Below are positions 4,689-6,832 of a stretch of 6,832 nt of DNA, one piece after another (the stretch's first letter is position 1; the number at the start of each line of letters is the position of its first letter). This DNA is from Leptolyngbyaceae cyanobacterium M65_K2018_010. Its GTDB lineage: Bacteria > Cyanobacteriota > Cyanobacteriia > Phormidesmidales > Phormidesmidaceae. Made by a program: the position numbers and the translations under genes. The notes beneath the pieces were generated by a model. That model did not search any database. It was not told the origin of the DNA and saw only the letters and a program-made list of their open reading frames with translations. The DNA lies in NCBI GenBank assembly GCA_015295885.1, contig DVEE01000259.1:1-6832 (forward strand). The letters run 5' to 3'.

Positions 4689-6539
4689 CTAGGACTGAGC
4701 ATAACCCGAGAGGTGGCTGGCATCCGGCTGCAACTTTAGGCGTACCAGGATGGCGGTGATGTTGTCATGGCCATTATTGTCGTTAGCCAGGTGAATTAAC
4801 TCTTCAACGCCCTGGCGCAAACTCGCCTGACTCCTGAGCAAGGGGGCAATGTGACTGACCTCATGGCGCTCCAGCAAGTCATTGTCGCTCAGTCCATCTG
4901 AGCAGAGCACAAGCAGCGTATCTTCCACAATGTCGTGATAACTAATACCAGGCCTCAAGCTATCGTGACTTCGTGGTCCTAGGGCCTGGGTCAGTTGATA
5001 AGCATCGGGTCGAGCATAGGCAATGGCCGGTTCAACACCACGGGTGATTTCTCGCTGACCTACTTCATGGTCAACGGTTAGTTGTTTCAGTCCAAAACGC
5101 TTGGAGTAACTGTATAATCGGCTGTCTCCAACATGGACCACTGCCACCTTTAAATCTTGTACCAGTACCAAAACCAGGGTCGTCCCCATGCGGGCAATGC
5201 CCGCAGAAGCCTTAGCTTGGTTGGCATCAAAGATAGCCTGATTAGCCATCACAATACTCTGCAACAAAGTGTCCTGATCAGGCAGGTGGTCTCCCCAGTG
5301 CTGCTCAAAAAACCTTTGCAGAGTAGTGACAGCCAGACGACTGGCTACTTCTCCGGAGGCATGGCCACCCATCCCATCGCAGAGGATGTACAAGCCCCTG
5401 GCACGCAGGGTCGAACCCGAGGGAGCGTTAGAGCGACTGATCTCCGTTTGGGTGAAGAACCAATCTTCGTTATGTCGGCGTTGCCGACCGACATGGCTTT
5501 GGCCTGCATCTTCCAGAGATAGCAACTTCATGGGCAAAACCATAGTAGGAGACTCCAGGGAGTCAATCCTATCCTCGGTGTCATAGAAGTAGGCTGGAGA
5601 ATTAGCCAGGGACAGCGGACCATCATCCCCGTCCAAGTAGGCTTGATCCTCCCTCTGACCAGGGGCAGGGGGGCATTCCACCCCAGGATAATGCCCGGCC
5701 TCCTCTCCCGCTTCAGGATCTTGGTACCTGGCCGCCAAGGCCGCTAGGCTGGCTTGCAGTTGTTCCACAGAGGTTGGCTGACCTTCAGCCAGGGCGATAA
5801 TGATCTCTTTTAAGGCCGAATCCGGGCCGTCCTGGGGGGTCAGCAGATGGTGCCGCCAGAACTGCCCAAGGGACTGTAGGGTTAAGGGCTGACTGGATGG
5901 CCCATCAATCTGCCTAAGACACACTAAGCCATTAGCACTTAAAACCAGTCGGTCAGGCTGCAGTAGAGTACCCTGGGCCTGCCAAGGAGCCAGGGCCTGC
6001 CAGAGCAAGGTGATCTCAAACAGCCACTGGGTCTGCTGAAGTGGCTTGGCATTCCAATCCGACCAAATTGAGGTCAAACATGGCCAATTAGTGCGGTCTT
6101 CGAGCACCAAAATAAGCTGGTGTTCGGTCTGCACCACATCATGGAGCTCTGGGATCGAGGGAAAGTGCTCTGCCTGCAGGGCCAGATAGGGCAAGGCCAC
6201 TGGCGGCAAGGGGCCGATTTCGGAATGGCTGACCGCATCCAGGTGCGGGGATTGACGCCAGAAAGTTTGCAACTGGGTGAGGGGAGAATCAACCGTGGGG
6301 TAGCAATCTATCACCAACTGGGCTTTACCATTCACCCCGCCAGGGGAAGCCAGCTCTAAGGCTTCGCCAATCCGTCGATAGCGGTTGCCAGGGTCCAGGT
6401 AGGGAGCTTCGCAACCATCGGAGTGGGTTCCAGGCTGAGACCAGATTAAGCTAAGCCAGCGTTGCAGCGGCTGTCCACACCCTTCGCAGGTGGGGGCGCT
6501 GTCAACATTCTCAAACTTGCAGAAGGGGCAACTTAGCAT
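4689..6539 (-). CDS. Zinc-ribbon, kinase-like, PP2C serine/threonine phosphatase
   Basis: The 616-residue cytoplasmic protein should dephosphorylate phosphoserine or phosphothreonine in a Mn/Mg-dependent manner. Residues 4-21 form a zinc ribbon (CPFC at 4-7, CEGC at 18-21). Residues about 50-270 resemble a protein kinase fold that has lost its catalytic residues: QLILVLED (141-148) fits the hinge strand, and GTLLQPDRLVLSANGLVCLR (190-209) fits the catalytic-loop to DFG stretch, but the HRD and DFG aspartates are not in place. A low-complexity linker covers about 272-337. The PP2C domain (about 343-602) is complete: GRQRRHNED at 351-359, CDGMGGHASGE at 387-397, GTTLVLVLV at 452-460, VHVGDSRLYSY at 468-478, LTQALG at 516-521, CSDGLSD at 546-552 and GHDNITAILV at 590-599. 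Asp388, Asp548 and Asp592 fit the metal ligands. The ATG at 6539 is directly followed by the zinc ribbon. PP2C function is firm; the kinase-like part is inference. Confidence 0.9.
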   Translation of the reverse strand: MLSCPFCKFENVDSAPTCEGCGQPLQRWLSLIWSQPGTHSDGCEAPYLDPGNRYRRIGEALELASPGGVNGKAQLVIDCYPTVDSPLTQLQTFWRQSPHLDAVSHSEIGPLPPVALPYLALQAEHFPSIPELHDVVQTEHQLILVLEDRTNWPCLTSIWSDWNAKPLQQTQWLFEITLLWQALAPWQAQGTLLQPDRLVLSANGLVCLRQIDGPSSQPLTLQSLGQFWRHHLLTPQDGPDSALKEIIIALAEGQPTSVEQLQASLAALAARYQDPEAGEEAGHYPGVECPPAPGQREDQAYLDGDDGPLSLANSPAYFYDTEDRIDSLESPTMVLPMKLLSLEDAGQSHVGRQRRHNEDWFFTQTEISRSNAPSGSTLRARGLYILCDGMGGHASGEVASRLAVTTLQRFFEQHWGDHLPDQDTLLQSIVMANQAIFDANQAKASAGIARMGTTLVLVLVQDLKVAVVHVGDSRLYSYSKRFGLKQLTVDHEVGQREITRGVEPAIAYARPDAYQLTQALGPRSHDSLRPGISYHDIVEDTLLVLCSDGLSDNDLLERHEVSHIAPLLRSQASLRQGVEELIHLANDNNGHDNITAILVRLKLQPDASHLSGYAQS

Positions 6540-6832
6540 CCTTACATCGCGCCAGGTAAGTTCAAAATCTGGTTCTCATCGTGAAAGAAGCGGTTAGAGA
6601 AGCCTTCCCCCAGGGATCTTGCTGGTCCTCTGGATGGCACCGGCCAACCCCTAAAGGGTTCACTTCACCTTAAAAATCTAATTTATTGATCACTATGCCT
6701 AGGATTGTGGACCCTCAACTCTCCCGTGCCCCAGGGCAAGCCAATACTAGCTCACTGTTTGCCATAGGCCTATAGTCTTCTCACCCCTTTCAAACAATCT
6801 TGCCCAAGCGACCTTTTTTTTTAACCTTTTGA
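6540..6832. other. 293-base region upstream of the PP2C gene
   Basis: No gene is supported on either strand. It contains AACCC-CTAAA-GGGTT (6648-6662), the 10-base palindrome ATAGGCCTAT (6764-6773), an AT-rich stretch at 6671-6687 that could belong to the PP2C promoter on the minus strand, and a run of nine T near the end. The PP2C ATG is preceded only by GTAAGG with no spacer, so it has no good Shine-Dalgarno. Confidence 0.4.

Noticed and set aside
4514..4723. 69-codon minus-strand frame overlapping the PP2C 3' end
   Set aside because: Rich in Ser, Arg and Trp as expected of an out-of-frame shadow, and its start lies within PP2C with no binding site.
5157..5586. Plus-strand frames opposite the PP2C domain
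   Set aside because: They lie antisense to invariant PP2C motifs and show no protein-like features.

Overview
The window reads as ordinary chromosome from a cyanobacterium of moderately high GC content. Two perfect HIP1 octamers (GCGATCGC), typical of cyanobacterial genomes, lie in the pncB gene. The gene products also look cyanobacterial: a PncB/NadD pair, a zinc-ribbon PP2C phosphatase with a kinase-like middle region, an NfeD-like small protein and a short conserved helical protein. Genus cannot be fixed from the sequence alone.

Layout. At the left, on the minus strand, is an NAD-salvage pair: pncB (nicotinate phosphoribosyltransferase, complete) followed 4 bases later by the start of nadD (nicotinate-nucleotide adenylyltransferase). 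The two would act in sequence, nicotinate to NaMN to NaAD. The nadD frame departs from its family after about 31 residues. It then runs through a stretch resembling the N-terminus of Glu/Leu dehydrogenase (GdhA), then through unrecognised sequence, and stops at base 25. This is the strangest part of the window and may be a real rearrangement or an assembly chimera.

Bases 1760-2279 form a 520-base intergenic region. It holds the pncB start region, a 30-codon candidate ORF with a good ribosome binding site, and a row of four inverted repeats. Then come, on the plus strand, a 91-residue NfeD-like OB-fold protein and, after a 310-base spacer rich in dyads, an exported 370-residue protein with three SH3-like domains, one peptidoglycan-binding domain and a (PPPTT)n linker, probably a cell-wall protein.

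Bases 3979-4248 separate convergent genes and contain a compact 158-base palindromic element with 16-base imperfect terminal inverted repeats and a strong central hairpin. It is MITE-like but has no visible target duplication. On the minus strand follow a 58-residue helical protein of unknown function and, upstream of it, a 616-residue protein with an N-terminal zinc ribbon, a degenerate kinase-like region and a complete C-terminal PP2C phosphatase domain, likely a signalling phosphatase. The last 293 bases are upstream sequence without a recognisable gene.

No CRISPR array, tRNA, rRNA, transposase, phage gene or defence system was seen. The items most worth checking are the nadD junctions, the palindromic element at 4039-4196, the hairpin row at 2030-2154 and the pseudokinase-like part of the phosphatase.
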